DNA from: Jeotgalibacillus sp. ET6
GTDB lineage: Bacteria; Bacillota; Bacilli; Bacillales; Jeotgalibacillaceae
Assembly (NCBI RefSeq): GCF_029667115.1
Contig: NZ_JARUIU010000004.1
Location: forward strand, 62,001 to 126,000
DNA length: 64,000 nucleotides
Direction: 5' to 3'
Shown here one piece after another: positions 34,541-43,992 of the stretch. The notes under the pieces were generated by a model. That model worked only from the letters and a program-made list of their open reading frames with translations, made no database searches and was not told the DNA's origin. The translations under genes and the position numbers were made by a program. Every line of letters begins with the position of its first letter. The stretch's first letter is position 1.

Positions 34541-35677
34541 ATGGAACAACACAGTCAGAAAAAACCAGCGCAAGTACTGCCTAAGCTGGCAGCTAAAGCT
34601 GGACAGCTTGCAGGAGGGGCTTTAGTCGGTGTTTTAATTGCTACATATATTATACGAGAAGATGTAGCATTCAGCCTGAATGGTGTGGTCTATCTTTTAT
34701 TTGTCATGTTATTCAGCATTATTCTCAGTGTCATGATTCATGAGACTGGTCATGCAATCGGCGGGAAGCTTGGCGGCATGGAAGTCATGAATCTTTCCTA
34801 CGGCCCTTTCGTCTATGCAAAAGTAAACGGAAGGAAGCGGTTTTTCTTCCGGCTTCCGGCACTTGGGTACTTGGGACGTGCAATGATGCGTTTTCCTGAA
34901 CCGATCCCGGAAAGAGACATGCGAAAAAAGCTGCTTCGATTTATTTATGCAGGCCCGATTTCAAATCTGGTGATCGGTATCCCTGCTGTTGCTGCAGCGT
35001 ACTTGATTTGGCCGTCTGGCGCTTTGTTGATTTTTGGAGTAATCAATCTATTCTTCGGACTGACAAATCTGGCTAATGTTGAAACGGCAGCCGGTGCTCA
35101 AAGCGATGGAAGAGTGATTGCGATGCTGAAAGGAAAAGAGCAGGGAGCTGAAGTGCTTTTGGTTAGCTATCAGCTGCTACAGGAGGATCCTCAGGCGATG
35201 GGGCGATGGAGCCGCGAAACGATAGAAAAGACAGTGCGAGTCATTGAACATTTTGAAGACTGGCCGCTCGCCTCTTCTCTTCTTTCCACGATTGGACCTT
35301 ATTACTATACTTCCAATCCGGAACGCTTTCTTGAACTAACTGAAGGAAGAGTCTTTCAGCCCCGCTCAAAACAAGGGGTTATTCTGCAGGATATGATGGA
35401 TGTGGCTGCCGCTGCTGGACTCTATTTTGCCGGCAAGCTAAAGGACGAAGAGAATATTGAAGAAAAACTTCAGCTCATCACAGACCGCGAGCCTGTATCC
35501 CGGCATCTGCGTGATGCATATTTAGCGATTGTAAGAGATCAAAATGAGAAGGCGCTTGCTGCTCTTGATCAAGTTGAAGCCGCAATTGGCGAGTGGCATC
35601 CGCTCTACCTTGAAGGAACCGCGCTGCACCAATTGACAAATGAAATGAGAAACAGGCTTTCATTAGAAACGTATTAA
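34541..35677 (+). CDS. Membrane M50-type metalloprotease-like protein
   Basis: 378 residues. ATG 34541 has GGGGGTTGAAA upstream, preferred over the ATG at 34508. Helices at about 25-45, 48-68 and 130-160. The zinc motif HETGH lies at the end of the second helix (about 74-78), and AGPISNLVIGIPAVAAA is the site-2-protease NPDG-like helix. A long soluble C-terminus (about 190-378) is helical. Family assignment to M50 is sound; the substrate is unknown, and the terminal helices may act as a regulatory domain. Confidence 0.8.
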   Translation: MEQHSQKKPAQVLPKLAAKAGQLAGGALVGVLIATYIIREDVAFSLNGVVYLLFVMLFSIILSVMIHETGHAIGGKLGGMEVMNLSYGPFVYAKVNGRKRFFFRLPALGYLGRAMMRFPEPIPERDMRKKLLRFIYAGPISNLVIGIPAVAAAYLIWPSGALLIFGVINLFFGLTNLANVETAAGAQSDGRVIAMLKGKEQGAEVLLVSYQLLQEDPQAMGRWSRETIEKTVRVIEHFEDWPLASSLLSTIGPYYYTSNPERFLELTEGRVFQPRSKQGVILQDMMDVAAAAGLYFAGKLKDEENIEEKLQLITDREPVSRHLRDAYLAIVRDQNEKALAALDQVEAAIGEWHPLYLEGTALHQLTNEMRNRLSLETY

Positions 35678-35678
35678 A

Positions 35679-35694
35679 TGTTTCATGTGGAACA
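35679..35694. promoter_or_regulatory. parS-like site (one mismatch)
   Basis: TGTTTCATGTGGAACA differs from the B. subtilis parS form TGTTTCACGTGGAACA only at the central C. Intergenic, just after the M50 gene. Confidence 0.45.
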
Positions 35695-35758
35695 TTCATT
35701 AAATTGAAATTAAAGCATAGGCAGGATGGTTTTTCCTATGCTTTAATCAAAACCAATC

Positions 35759-36130
35759 CTACCTATGCTGATCCACCAGAATTGGATTGCCATCCGGATC
35801 TTCAAGCGTAAAACTCGCAGGTCCCGAACTATTTTCATCTGCCTCGCTTGTCAGCGGTACGCCGGCTTCCTTAAGCTTTTTCTGCAATTCCCGCACATCT
35901 GTAAACGAATCAATATCCGCAGCATCCTGATCCCATCCAGGATTAAAGGTAAGCATGTTTTTTTCGAACATCCCCTGAAATAACCCAATCACGGTTTGTC
36001 CATTCTTTAAGATCAGCCAATTCTGCTCGATATTGCCTCCCAAATCTTCAAAACCAAGCTTTTCATAAAATGCCTTTGACGCGCGGATATCCTTTACATT
36101 TAAACTGATTGAAAAAGCACCTAATTGCAT
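35759..36130 (-). CDS. VOC/glyoxalase family protein
   Basis: 123 residues. [20 protein letters not shown] at the N-terminus and [16 protein letters not shown] at the C-terminus mark a single vicinal oxygen chelate module pair. Substrate unknown. Divergent from rbsR. Confidence 0.88.
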   Translation of the reverse strand: MQLGAFSISLNVKDIRASKAFYEKLGFEDLGGNIEQNWLILKNGQTVIGLFQGMFEKNMLTFNPGWDQDAADIDSFTDVRELQKKLKEAGVPLTSEADENSSGPASFTLEDPDGNPILVDQHR

Positions 36131-36268
36131 GTAGATCGCTCCTTTTCATAATAAAAATAGTCTCTTCTTAACCTAGTTCAACGTAAGAGTGGAGAATCCT
36201 GCATCATGATAGCAGTTTTACTAGATATGATAAGCTGTCCGAATTTTATCCGTTCAATCATTTCCTTC

Positions 36269-36297
36269 TTGACAGCACAATTTAAACCCTGTACACT
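36269..36297 (+). promoter_or_regulatory. Promoter of the rbs operon
   Basis: TTGACA (36269-36274), 17-bp spacer, TACACT (36292-36297): a strong sigma-A promoter. The first RbsR operator lies directly after the -10. Confidence 0.82.
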
Positions 36298-36299
36298 GC

Positions 36300-36369
36300 A
36301 TGTAACCGGTTACACAGGTCGAATCGAAATGTAACCCTTTTTAATAAATCAATATGTAACCGATTACAT
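36300..36369. promoter_or_regulatory. Two LacI-type operators for RbsR
   Basis: TGTAACCGGTTACA (36301-36314) is a perfect palindrome around CG. TGTAACCGATTACA (36355-36368) is a one-base variant ending 21 bases before the rbsR start. Both fit LacI-family half-sites, and the pair could allow looping. A third partial TGTAACCC lies at about 36330. Confidence 0.8.
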
Positions 36370-36389
36370 AAATGGCAGGATGTGATGAA

Positions 36390-37361
36390 ATGGCAACGAT
36401 CAAACAGGTGGCGCAAGAAGCTGGAGTGTCAGTGGCTACTGTGTCGCGGGTACTGAATGATAAAGGTTATGTTCACGAGGACACGCGCAAAGCTGTACGT
36501 AAGGCGATTGAAGATTTAGATTACAATCCCAACAGTGTTGCGAGAAGTCTTTTTAAGAAAACGTCCAATACGATTGGCCTTTTAATTCCCGATATTACAA
36601 ACCCATTCTTTCCGCAGCTTGTACGAGCGGTAGAGGACGTCATGTATCCGAAAGGGTATACGACGATCCTGTTTAACAGTGATGAAAATATACAACATGA
36701 ACTCGACTACTTAAAAGGAATGACTTCAAAGTATATTGACGGTTTTATTATCGTTTCAAATACTCTTAAGTGGGAGCATCTTGCGCCATTAAACGTGCCA
36801 GTTGTCGCATTAGACCGCCATATTGATGACAAAATTCCCTCCGTCACGATAGATAATTATGAAAGCAGCCGCAGAGCGCTGGAGTTTCTGGTCGACAGAG
36901 GATGCAAAAGAATTGCCCATTTAGCAGGTCCTTCTCATGTGTTTACTTCAGGTGAGAGAAGGAGAGCCTATCAAGACTTTATGAATGAAGAAGGACTGGA
37001 TTCCATCATTCAGCAAGGAGCCTACGAGCTTCAGAGCGGCATGTTAAATACGATGCAGCTGTTAACTAAAGACAAGCAGATCGATGCTATTTTTGCCGGC
37101 AATGATGTGATGGCGATCGGTGCTTTAAAAGCAGCCGCCAAACTTGGTATTAAAGTGCCTAAAGAACTCTCTGTCATGGGCTTTGATGGTGTTGAGTGGG
37201 GCACAGCAGTCACGCCGGAATTAACCACTATGCAGCAGCCTATTTATCAAATTGGAAAAAAAGCAGCAGAAATGCTGTTGAAGCGGCTTGAGAATCCTAA
37301 AGTGTCTGCGGAGCATGTGAGGTTGAATGCTGAATTAACCATTAGACAATCAACAATATAA
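36390..37361 (+). CDS. rbsR: LacI-family ribose operon repressor
   Basis: 323 residues. N-terminal LacI helix-turn-helix (IKQVAQEAGVSVATVSRVLN) and hinge helix NPNSVARSL, then a ribose-binding-protein-like effector domain (NTIGLLIPDITNPFFPQLVR; GNDVMAIGALKAA). I choose ATG 36390, with AGGATGTG upstream; it matches the B. subtilis RbsR N-terminus. First gene of rbsRKDACB. It binds the two operators upstream until ribose is present. Confidence 0.93.
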   Translation: MATIKQVAQEAGVSVATVSRVLNDKGYVHEDTRKAVRKAIEDLDYNPNSVARSLFKKTSNTIGLLIPDITNPFFPQLVRAVEDVMYPKGYTTILFNSDENIQHELDYLKGMTSKYIDGFIIVSNTLKWEHLAPLNVPVVALDRHIDDKIPSVTIDNYESSRRALEFLVDRGCKRIAHLAGPSHVFTSGERRRAYQDFMNEEGLDSIIQQGAYELQSGMLNTMQLLTKDKQIDAIFAGNDVMAIGALKAAAKLGIKVPKELSVMGFDGVEWGTAVTPELTTMQQPIYQIGKKAAEMLLKRLENPKVSAEHVRLNAELTIRQSTI

Positions 37362-37372
37362 GGAGTGATCAC

Positions 37373-38236
37373 ATGATTACAGTTGCAGGCAGTTTAAATA
37401 TTGACCTCGTGACAGAGGCAGAGAGATTTCCGCTTCCGGGAGAAACCATTCTGGGTTCGGGTTTCTCCACTGTCTTTGGCGGAAAAGGAGCGAACCAGGC
37501 CGTTGCAGCATCCAGGCTTGGAAGTGAAGTAAAGATGGTGGGTCGTGTAGGAAATGATCTATATGGAGAGAGCTATGTAGCGCATTTAACAAAAGAAAAG
37601 ATTGATGTGTCTGATGTGAAACCGGTTACACATTTACCCACAGGCACCGCTTCTATTGTTGTAGCGGAGCAGGACAACCAAATAATCGTAGTGGCAGGAG
37701 CTAATAGCGAAGTCACCCCTGCGTATGTGAAGGATGCGATGAATGAGCTGGAAAAAGGCATCCTGCTTGTTCAGTTAGAAATTCCGGATGATGCTGTTGA
37801 GCAAGCAATGAAAGCGGCAAAGGAAAAAGGGTGGATCGTTATTTTGAATCCCGCTCCGTTCAAGCCGCTTCCTGCTCTATGGTGGCAGCTGGCAGATTAC
37901 GTAACACCCAATGAACATGAGGCAGCGGCTCTTCGAAAGGAAAACGATTTTTTAGAAGTCTATAATGAAAAATTAATTATAACCAGAGGCAGTGAAGGGG
38001 CAAGCTTTTTCGAAAACGGCAAAGAAGTACACATTCCTGCACCAAAGGTTCATCCAGTTGATACGACAGGTGCCGGGGATACGTTTAACGGAGGACTGGC
38101 AGCATTCCTGGATCAAGGATTTGAATTAAGGGAAGCTGTTGAGAAGGCTGTGAAAGCAGCGAGTATATCTATTACATCGCTTGGCGCACAAAGTGCAATG
38201 CCGACCATAGAGCAGCTGGGGGATAGCCATGCGTAA
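37373..38236 (+). CDS. rbsK: Ribokinase
   Basis: 287 residues, PfkB fold. N-terminal [10 protein letters not shown] and [15 protein letters not shown] substrate motif; C-terminal [14 protein letters not shown] with the catalytic Asp. Phosphorylates ribose to ribose 5-phosphate. Eleven bases after rbsR, overlaps rbsD by eight. Confidence 0.95.
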   Translation: MITVAGSLNIDLVTEAERFPLPGETILGSGFSTVFGGKGANQAVAASRLGSEVKMVGRVGNDLYGESYVAHLTKEKIDVSDVKPVTHLPTGTASIVVAEQDNQIIVVAGANSEVTPAYVKDAMNELEKGILLVQLEIPDDAVEQAMKAAKEKGWIVILNPAPFKPLPALWWQLADYVTPNEHEAAALRKENDFLEVYNEKLIITRGSEGASFFENGKEVHIPAPKVHPVDTTGAGDTFNGGLAAFLDQGFELREAVEKAVKAASISITSLGAQSAMPTIEQLGDSHA

Positions 38237-38618
38237 AAGTCGTTTCTTAAACAGTGAGATAACAAAAGTTCTTGCGGACATTGGCCACACCGATACCATC
38301 GTGATTGCAGACTGCGGCCTCCCTATTCCTGATGGTGTGAAAAAGATAGACTTGTCTCTCACATTGGGAGTTCCTGCAATAGATGTGGTCATAAAAGCGG
38401 TGGTAGATGAAATGGAAGTGGAGAAAGTGACGATCGCTGAAGAAGCAGAAGTAAGAAATGAAGCGTTCAGCCAATTTGCCAACGCCCGTTTCCACTCCAT
38501 AGAAAAGGTCTCGCATGAAGTATTTAAGCAACAGACGAAGTCGGCAAAAGCAGTAATCAGAACGGGAGAACATACGCCATACGCAAACATAATTCTGCAT
38601 GCGGGGGTGATCTTTTGA
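38229..38618 (+). CDS. rbsD: D-ribose pyranase
   Basis: 129 residues, catalytic His20 in [19 protein letters not shown]. Interconverts pyran and furan forms of ribose for RbsK. Overlaps both neighbours. Confidence 0.95.
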   Translation: MRKSRFLNSEITKVLADIGHTDTIVIADCGLPIPDGVKKIDLSLTLGVPAIDVVIKAVVDEMEVEKVTIAEEAEVRNEAFSQFANARFHSIEKVSHEVFKQQTKSAKAVIRTGEHTPYANIILHAGVIF

Positions 38619-40105
38619 GCAGCTCGATCATTGAAATGAATGGGATCCATAAAGCATTTGGGCAAGTACATGTGCTTAAAGGGGTTTCATTTGATTTAAA
38701 GAGTGGTGAAATTCATGCTTTGATGGGAGAAAATGGTGCCGGCAAATCGACGTTAATGAAGATATTGACCGGGATTCATTCAAAAGACCAGGGCGATATC
38801 ACGTATAAAGGCAAGGAAATTACATTTAAAAGTCCTAAGGAAGCTGAAAAAGCCGGAATCAGTGTGATTCATCAGGAGCTGAACATTATTCCTGAACTGA
38901 CGGTGGCTGAAAATTTCTTTTTAGGCAAAGAGAAAACGGCGGGAAAGACGGGCATTTTAAAAAACAAAGTGATGAATGAAGAAGCGAAAGCATGGTTAAT
39001 GGAGCTGGGCATTAAGCTGGACCCTAAAAAGCCTGCTTCTGATTGCTCTGTTGGTCAGCAGCAAATGATTGAAATTGCCAGAGCAGTATCGGCAAACAGT
39101 GAGGTGCTGATCATGGATGAACCCACCGCCGCGCTCACAAAAAAGGAAATTGATGTCTTGTTTAATGTGATGGGCGGTTTGAAGAAAAAGGGCGTGGCCA
39201 TTGTGTATATTTCACATCGTATGGAAGAAATTTTTACGATGTGCGACCGGATTACCGTATTAAGAGACGGGGCTTCCGTTGGGACCAGAGTTATAAATCA
39301 AACAGACTTTCAGGAAGTAGTCAAAATGATGGTGGGACGAGAGCTTGGTGAGCAATTTCCTGAGAGAAAAGGAATGCCGGGGAAAGTCAGACTTACCGTA
39401 GACAATTTATCTTCTTCAACTGGAGTGAAGTCGGTGTCATTTGACTTGAGAGAAGGAGAAATTTTAGGTGTGGCGGGACTGATGGGGGCTGGCAGAACAG
39501 AGCTGATGAGGGCTTTGTTTGGAGCAGATAAAAGCTCAGGTGTCATTCAAATTGAAGGAAAAACCCTTAAAAAGCCATCTCCGAAAAAGTCAATCCGTGC
39601 AGGCATGGCTTTTGTTACGGAGGATAGGAAAGGGGAAGGGCTTATTCTGAACCAAACCGTTAGGGAGAATCTCTCAACTGCTCAGCTTAATCAGCTTTCA
39701 AAATGGAGTTTGCTCCGCATAAAAAAGGAACAGGCATCAGCAACGGACTTGATTGAGCGTCTAAGAATTAAAACGTCAGGGATGGAGCAGGAAGCAAAGT
39801 CACTTAGTGGAGGGAATCAGCAGAAAATTGTGATCGGCAAGTGGCTGGCGACTAACCCATCTGTACTGATTCTCGACGAACCGACAAGAGGAGTGGATGT
39901 CGGGGCGAAAAAAGAAATCTATCAAATCATGAATGATCTTACCGTAAAAGGTGTTTCGATCATTATGGTGTCATCAGAGCTCCCGGAAATTCTTGGTATG
40001 TCAGACCGGATACTCGTCATGCATGAAGGAAAGGTTACTTCTATCATGGACAGAGCCGGAGCAGACCAGGAGAAAATTATGACGGCAGCGACAGGAGGAG
40101 AGTAA
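38615..40105 (+). CDS. rbsA: Ribose ABC transporter ATP-binding protein
   Basis: 496 residues with two nucleotide-binding domains. The first has Walker [10 protein letters not shown] (about 38-46) and signature SVGQQQM; the second has the degenerate [10 protein letters not shown] typical of RbsA (about 290) and [18 protein letters not shown] start overlaps the rbsD stop (TTGA), with GGGGG upstream. Drives uptake of ribose with RbsC and RbsB. Confidence 0.95.
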   Translation: MSSSIIEMNGIHKAFGQVHVLKGVSFDLKSGEIHALMGENGAGKSTLMKILTGIHSKDQGDITYKGKEITFKSPKEAEKAGISVIHQELNIIPELTVAENFFLGKEKTAGKTGILKNKVMNEEAKAWLMELGIKLDPKKPASDCSVGQQQMIEIARAVSANSEVLIMDEPTAALTKKEIDVLFNVMGGLKKKGVAIVYISHRMEEIFTMCDRITVLRDGASVGTRVINQTDFQEVVKMMVGRELGEQFPERKGMPGKVRLTVDNLSSSTGVKSVSFDLREGEILGVAGLMGAGRTELMRALFGADKSSGVIQIEGKTLKKPSPKKSIRAGMAFVTEDRKGEGLILNQTVRENLSTAQLNQLSKWSLLRIKKEQASATDLIERLRIKTSGMEQEAKSLSGGNQQKIVIGKWLATNPSVLILDEPTRGVDVGAKKEIYQIMNDLTVKGVSIIMVSSELPEILGMSDRILVMHEGKVTSIMDRAGADQEKIMTAATGGE

Positions 40106-40106
40106 G

Positions 40107-41039
40107 GTGAAAAACACAGGTATTATCCAAAAAATAGGTCCATTTCTTGGTTTAATCTTAATTATTGCTGTGTTATCTATTTTAAGTCCCAGCTTTCTTG
40201 ACCTTAATAATATTCTAAACATTTTAAGGCAGGTTTCGATTAATGCCCTAATAGCATTTGGGATGACGTTTATTATTTTAACAGGGGGAATTGATTTGTC
40301 AGTCGGCTCGATGCTGGCACTCGGCGCAGCATTGACAGCCGGCGCGATGACAGCCGGATTTGATCCTATTCTGGCAATTCTGATTGGTTTACTGATCGGG
40401 GCGGCGATGGGGGCATTTAATGGCCTGATCATTACAAAAGGAAAAGTTGCCCCGTTTATTGCGACCTTGGCCACCATGACGATTTATCGGGGACTGACAC
40501 TTGTGTACACAGAAGGACGTCCGGTTACAGGCTTGTCTGATGCGTTTTCATTTCAAATGATTGGGAAAGGTTATGTGTTCGGCATCCCCTTCCCTGTCGT
40601 TACCATGTTTCTAGCATTTGGTATTTTATGGTTCATTCTTAAGAAAACGACGTTTGGCCGAGGTGTGTATTCAGTTGGAGGCAACGAAGAGGCGTCAAGG
40701 CTTGCCGGGTTAAATGTTGACCGAATTAAGATAGGTGTTTACACCTTAACGGGTGTGCTTAGTGTACTCGCTGGAATCATTCTGACTTCCCGATTAAACT
40801 CTGCTCAGCCAACAGCAGGAACAGCATATGAGCTTGATGCGATTGCAGCAGTTGTATTGGGGGGAACAAGCCTGACTGGCGGTCGTGGATGGATAGTGGG
40901 TACTTTAATTGGTGCTTTGATTATAGGAGTTCTGAATAATGGTTTGAATTTAATGAACGTTTCTTCTTTTTATCAGCAAGTGGTAAAAGGCGGCGTTATT
41001 CTGCTGGCAGTCCTGCTGGATCGGAAGAAAGCTGCTTAA
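40107..41039 (+). CDS. rbsC: Ribose ABC transporter permease
   Basis: 310 residues, about eight to ten helices. RbsC motifs FGMTFIILTGGIDLSVGSML and YSVGGNEEASRLAGLNVDRI (ATPase-coupling loop). One base after rbsA. Confidence 0.95.
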   Translation: MKNTGIIQKIGPFLGLILIIAVLSILSPSFLDLNNILNILRQVSINALIAFGMTFIILTGGIDLSVGSMLALGAALTAGAMTAGFDPILAILIGLLIGAAMGAFNGLIITKGKVAPFIATLATMTIYRGLTLVYTEGRPVTGLSDAFSFQMIGKGYVFGIPFPVVTMFLAFGILWFILKKTTFGRGVYSVGGNEEASRLAGLNVDRIKIGVYTLTGVLSVLAGIILTSRLNSAQPTAGTAYELDAIAAVVLGGTSLTGGRGWIVGTLIGALIIGVLNNGLNLMNVSSFYQQVVKGGVILLAVLLDRKKAA

Positions 41040-41065
41040 TAATAAATACAGAGGAGTGTTAGAAA

Positions 41066-42007
41066 ATGAAAAAAAATTCTCTATTAGTGGTAATGCTGAT
41101 TATGTCTCTAGTTTTAGCTGCGTGTTCGCTTGATTCGCCCGGTTCTGATAGTGAAGACGACGGAAGCGATGAAGGAAACGGGAGCAGTGAAAATGGAGGT
41201 GCGATCGGATTTTCGATTTCTACTTTGAATAATCCGTTTTTTGTAACACTATCAGAAGGTGCTGAGGCTCAGGCTGAAGAAGCAGGAATGGACATTACTG
41301 TAGTGGATGCTCAGGATGATCCTGCAAAACAAATAAGCGATATTGAGGATTTAATTCAGCAAGATGTAGATTTGATACTTGTGAATCCGACCGATTCTGC
41401 TGCAATAGCATCTGCAATTGAGTCTGCTAATAGCTCAGATATTCCAGTTATTACAGTAGACCGAAGTGCAGAGGGCGGAGAAGTGGTGACACATATTGCC
41501 TCTGATAATGTGGAAGGCGGACGACTTGCAGGCAACTTTATTATTGAAGAGCTTGGTGGATCAGGAAATGTTGTGGAGCTTGAAGGGATCGCCGGATCTT
41601 CAGCTGCTCGTGAACGGGGAGAAGGTTTCAATGAAGTTGTCAATGAAAGTGAAATTGAAATCGTCGCAAATCAGACCGCAAATTTTGACCGTGCTGAAGG
41701 ACTTTCTGTTATGGAAAACATCATTCAAAGCGGTGCAGAATTTGATGCAGTATTTGCCCACAATGATGAAATGGCATTGGGCGCAGTAGAAGCACTCGAA
41801 GCAGCAGGCATGTCAGATGTAATCGTTGTTGGTTTTGACGCCACAGAGGATGCAGTGGCCGCAGTAGAAGCTGGAACAATGGCAGCTACAGTTGCACAGA
41901 AACCTGATGAAATCGGAATGAGTGCCATTGAAACAGCACAAACCGTTTTGGATGGAGAAACGGTGGAAGAATTCGTACCCGTAGAACTGGAACTGATTAC
42001 TCAATAA
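41066..42007 (+). CDS. rbsB: D-ribose-binding lipoprotein
   Basis: 313 residues. Lipobox VLAAC with Cys near residue 20, acidic Ser/Gly-rich linker, then a periplasmic-binding type 1 domain (IGFSISTLNNPFFVTLSEGA; FAHNDEMALGAVEALEAAG). Last gene of the operon, closed by a terminator. Confidence 0.95.
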   Translation: MKKNSLLVVMLIMSLVLAACSLDSPGSDSEDDGSDEGNGSSENGGAIGFSISTLNNPFFVTLSEGAEAQAEEAGMDITVVDAQDDPAKQISDIEDLIQQDVDLILVNPTDSAAIASAIESANSSDIPVITVDRSAEGGEVVTHIASDNVEGGRLAGNFIIEELGGSGNVVELEGIAGSSAARERGEGFNEVVNESEIEIVANQTANFDRAEGLSVMENIIQSGAEFDAVFAHNDEMALGAVEALEAAGMSDVIVVGFDATEDAVAAVEAGTMAATVAQKPDEIGMSAIETAQTVLDGETVEEFVPVELELITQ

Positions 42008-42061
42008 GCTAATGAGAGTGGTCTGCACCATCTAAGTAATGCAGTCGATGAATTCATAAAA

Positions 42062-42106
42062 TACCTCCGAGTCAGTGCATGATGTACTGAAATCGGAGGT
42101 GTTTTG
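42062..42106 (+). terminator. Terminator of the rbs operon
   Basis: ACCTCCGA pairs with TCGGAGGT, with an inner AGT/ACT extension, followed by GTTTTG. Confidence 0.78.
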
Positions 42107-42185
42107 AATTTATTATATGAATTTTTGAATATTTTTTATGATTAAGCAAAATAATTCCATATGTTTAGCGCAGTTGTAGCCACAT

Positions 42186-42554
42186 TTATTGCTCCATTGT
42201 TTTTTCCAGGTTCTTGTCGAGTACAAACACTTCCATCCGTTCACCTGTTTTTGTACTAATATCACTGTGGCTTGACAGAACCTTGCAGCCCGTATGCATT
42301 TCAACGATTTCTTCAATATTTGTACTATACATTTCTCTTAAGACCTGGCGCATCTGTTTTACAAGCTTTCTTCCAGTATCATGCTCCACCAGGTGTTTTT
42401 CTTCCACTGTCAGCACACCTTTAAATCTCGCAATCACCATGTCCTCTACAATATAGGTTCTGGTTTCCTGTGGACCGCGGCCGATCAGTTCTCTTTGCAT
42501 TTTTATAAATGCTTCACTTAATTCGGCTTCTAATCTTCTTTTAGAAGATTTCAT
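42186..42554 (-). CDS. DUF2294 domain protein
   Basis: 122 residues. LSEAFIKMQRELIGRGPQET and HTGCKVLSSHSDISTKTGE match the DUF2294 family, small Na-translocating decarboxylase-like associated proteins found across Bacillota. ATG has GGAGGAAAAAAG upstream. Exact role unknown. It sits alone between rbs and kdp. Confidence 0.8.
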   Translation of the reverse strand: MKSSKRRLEAELSEAFIKMQRELIGRGPQETRTYIVEDMVIARFKGVLTVEEKHLVEHDTGRKLVKQMRQVLREMYSTNIEEIVEMHTGCKVLSSHSDISTKTGERMEVFVLDKNLEKTMEQ

Positions 42555-42800
42555 CTTTTTTCCTCCTCAATCGATACGATGGTCAATTTCAAGGCTTATG
42601 TTACTGAGAGGTTAAAAAGATGTCAATAAAAAATATAAATTTTAAAATTTGAAGAAAAAGATTGTCTCAGTTAGTAATCGGTAGATAAATAACCTTTTTA
42701 TAGTTCAAACGGTTAAATACAGTCGATTATAGGTTTTTTTAGGAATTTACAATGTCTTGAGGCAGGAGTAATATATTGCTCGTAAGCAACACCTAAATAT

Positions 42801-42926
42801 TTTCGGCCAAATCTCGGTAACGAGAACGGAGGACCCAATCAACTGGGGTTTATTCTACATTTGTAGAAGGGATGAGAGTCAAACTCTTTCGCCATCCTAC
42901 CCGTCAGCTAACTTCGTCGGCTAAAG
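42801..42926 (+). promoter_or_regulatory. ydaO/yuaA-type c-di-AMP riboswitch
   Basis: The conserved blocks of the ydaO aptamer occur in order: CGGAGGACCC (42827 on), GGGGTTTATTC, GAAGGGATGAG, CCATCCTACCCG and CAGCTAACTTCGTCGGCTAAAG. P1 can form between TTTCGGCC and GGCTAAAG. This class binds c-di-AMP and turns off potassium import genes. A terminator follows at once, and kdp lies downstream, the expected target. Confidence 0.95.
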
Positions 42927-42927
42927 C

Positions 42928-42956
42928 GAAGGAGGTCATAAAGACCACCTTTTTCA
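42928..42956 (+). terminator. Expression-platform terminator of the c-di-AMP riboswitch
   Basis: AAGGAGGTC pairs with GACCACCTT (one A-A mismatch) followed by TTTTC, directly after the aptamer. Ligand binding is expected to favour it. Confidence 0.82.
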
Positions 42957-43124
42957 GGGGGCTTTTTATGTTGTTCTAAACAGCATAAGGGGCAGCTTGA
43001 CTAATAAGTAGGTCTTTTTATTATGCCTATTTTGAAAAAGTGAACATGGAAGACAGAATGCATAGAAGGCTGTTTCAGCTGGCTAGGCGTTAAGTAGGCC
43101 AATGTGTGCTTTTTCTCCAGATGA

Positions 43125-43187
43125 ACAAGAGTTATTTGATCAATTCATTCTTCATGAATGCTGATTGATCCGTGCTCTTGTCTATTG
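43125..43187 (+). other. Long second hairpin in the kdp leader
   Basis: ACAAGAG...CTCTTGT encloses GATCAATTCAT...ATGAATGCTGATTGATC, giving a long interrupted stem of about 25 pairs. The T run after it is short. It lies between the riboswitch terminator and the first kdp-leader ORF, so it may be an RNase processing or stability element, or a second switch. The remainder of 42555-43358 shows no coding gene. Confidence 0.6.
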
Positions 43188-43358
43188 TCGGGGGGAAAAG
43201 TAAGCATTGGTCTATTTTTGTTTTCTGAATTTGGGTCTTTTTTACAAAGGAGACCTATTGGATGAAATTGGACGCTGCATTTATTCCAGGACTTTTATTG
43301 GCATGAATGAATCTATCGCTTCAGATATGGGAGGTGCTGCAAAAGAAAGGAGGACATC

Positions 43359-43769
43359 ATGTTCACATTGGAGCGGCCAAAAGATACTCCATTAGTTTTG
43401 ATACCTACTAGCGAAATACTGAACGAGATAGTGATTGATCTGGCAGTTTCGCTGTCCTGCTGTTTTCTTTCCCCAAATTCCCTCATTACGGAAAGTTTGA
43501 AGGAGAGAGGGTTCCAGGAAGTGATCGAGTTTTGCCAAGATGATCGGTGCTTGCTGCTTGATGACCATTTCAGTAAGGTCATTGTTTTTGAGAGTCATAT
43601 TCTGAATACATGCGAGACCATGAGAATCATAAAAAACAGCACCTGTGCACCTGTTTTTATCATTGCTTCACCGGCACCTCACAGGTACCCTGTAAGCCTT
43701 TATTACTCAATGGGTGCCACGTATGTGGTGTACACAAAAAGCAGATATATCTCATGTTTTTTAAGATAA
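43359..43769 (+). CDS. Small receiver-like protein in the kdp operon
   Basis: 136 residues, excellent GAAAGGAGGACATC ribosome binding site. The segment about residues 65-125 (KVIVFESHILNTCETMRIIK; APVFIIAS; SLYYSMGATYVVYTKS) follows the beta3-alpha3-beta4-alpha4-beta5 pattern of response-regulator receiver domains, with the terminal TKS resembling the conserved Lys site. No clear phospho-acceptor aspartate pair is seen, so it may be a pseudo-receiver. It sits between the riboswitch and kdpF. No known family recognised; a role in sensing for Kdp is inference. Confidence 0.6.
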   Translation: MFTLERPKDTPLVLIPTSEILNEIVIDLAVSLSCCFLSPNSLITESLKERGFQEVIEFCQDDRCLLLDDHFSKVIVFESHILNTCETMRIIKNSTCAPVFIIASPAPHRYPVSLYYSMGATYVVYTKSRYISCFLR

Positions 43770-43788
43770 AGTCAGGAGGTTTTTTACC

Positions 43789-43896
43789 ATGTTGGATGTC
43801 GTTATGATCGGGCTTTTCGTAATCCTCCCATCCCTTATGCTGGGATTGGCAAATTGGTCTTCCGCGTTAGTGGATCAAGGAAGTGAGAAGTTCTGA
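43789..43896 (+). CDS. 35-residue membrane peptide upstream of kdpF
   Basis: AGGAGG site before ATG 43789. One hydrophobic helix (VVMIGLFVILPSLMLGLANW) and a polar tail ending SEKF. The stop overlaps the kdpF start (TGATG), so both are coupled. Such small ORFs before kdpF occur in other operons; function unknown. Confidence 0.7.
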   Translation: MLDVVMIGLFVILPSLMLGLANWSSALVDQGSEKF

Positions 43897-43973
43897 TGAT
43901 CTTTTTACTCGGTGTTACCGCAGTTATTACATTGTACTTATTTTATGTCTTGCTTAATCCAGAGAAATTTTAA
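43896..43973 (+). CDS. kdpF: KdpF small subunit
   Basis: 25 residues, IFLLGVTAVITLYLFYVLLN then PEKF, the classic KdpF signature (YxxYxLLxPExF). Stabilises the KdpABC complex in the membrane. Start overlaps the preceding stop. Confidence 0.9.
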   Translation: MIFLLGVTAVITLYLFYVLLNPEKF

Positions 43974-43992
43974 TTAGTTGGAGGAATATTAG

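Noticed and set aside
43207-43395. 62-codon ORF in the kdp leader
   Set aside because: Overlaps the better-supported ORF at 43359, has a poorly spaced ribosome binding site and no family features.
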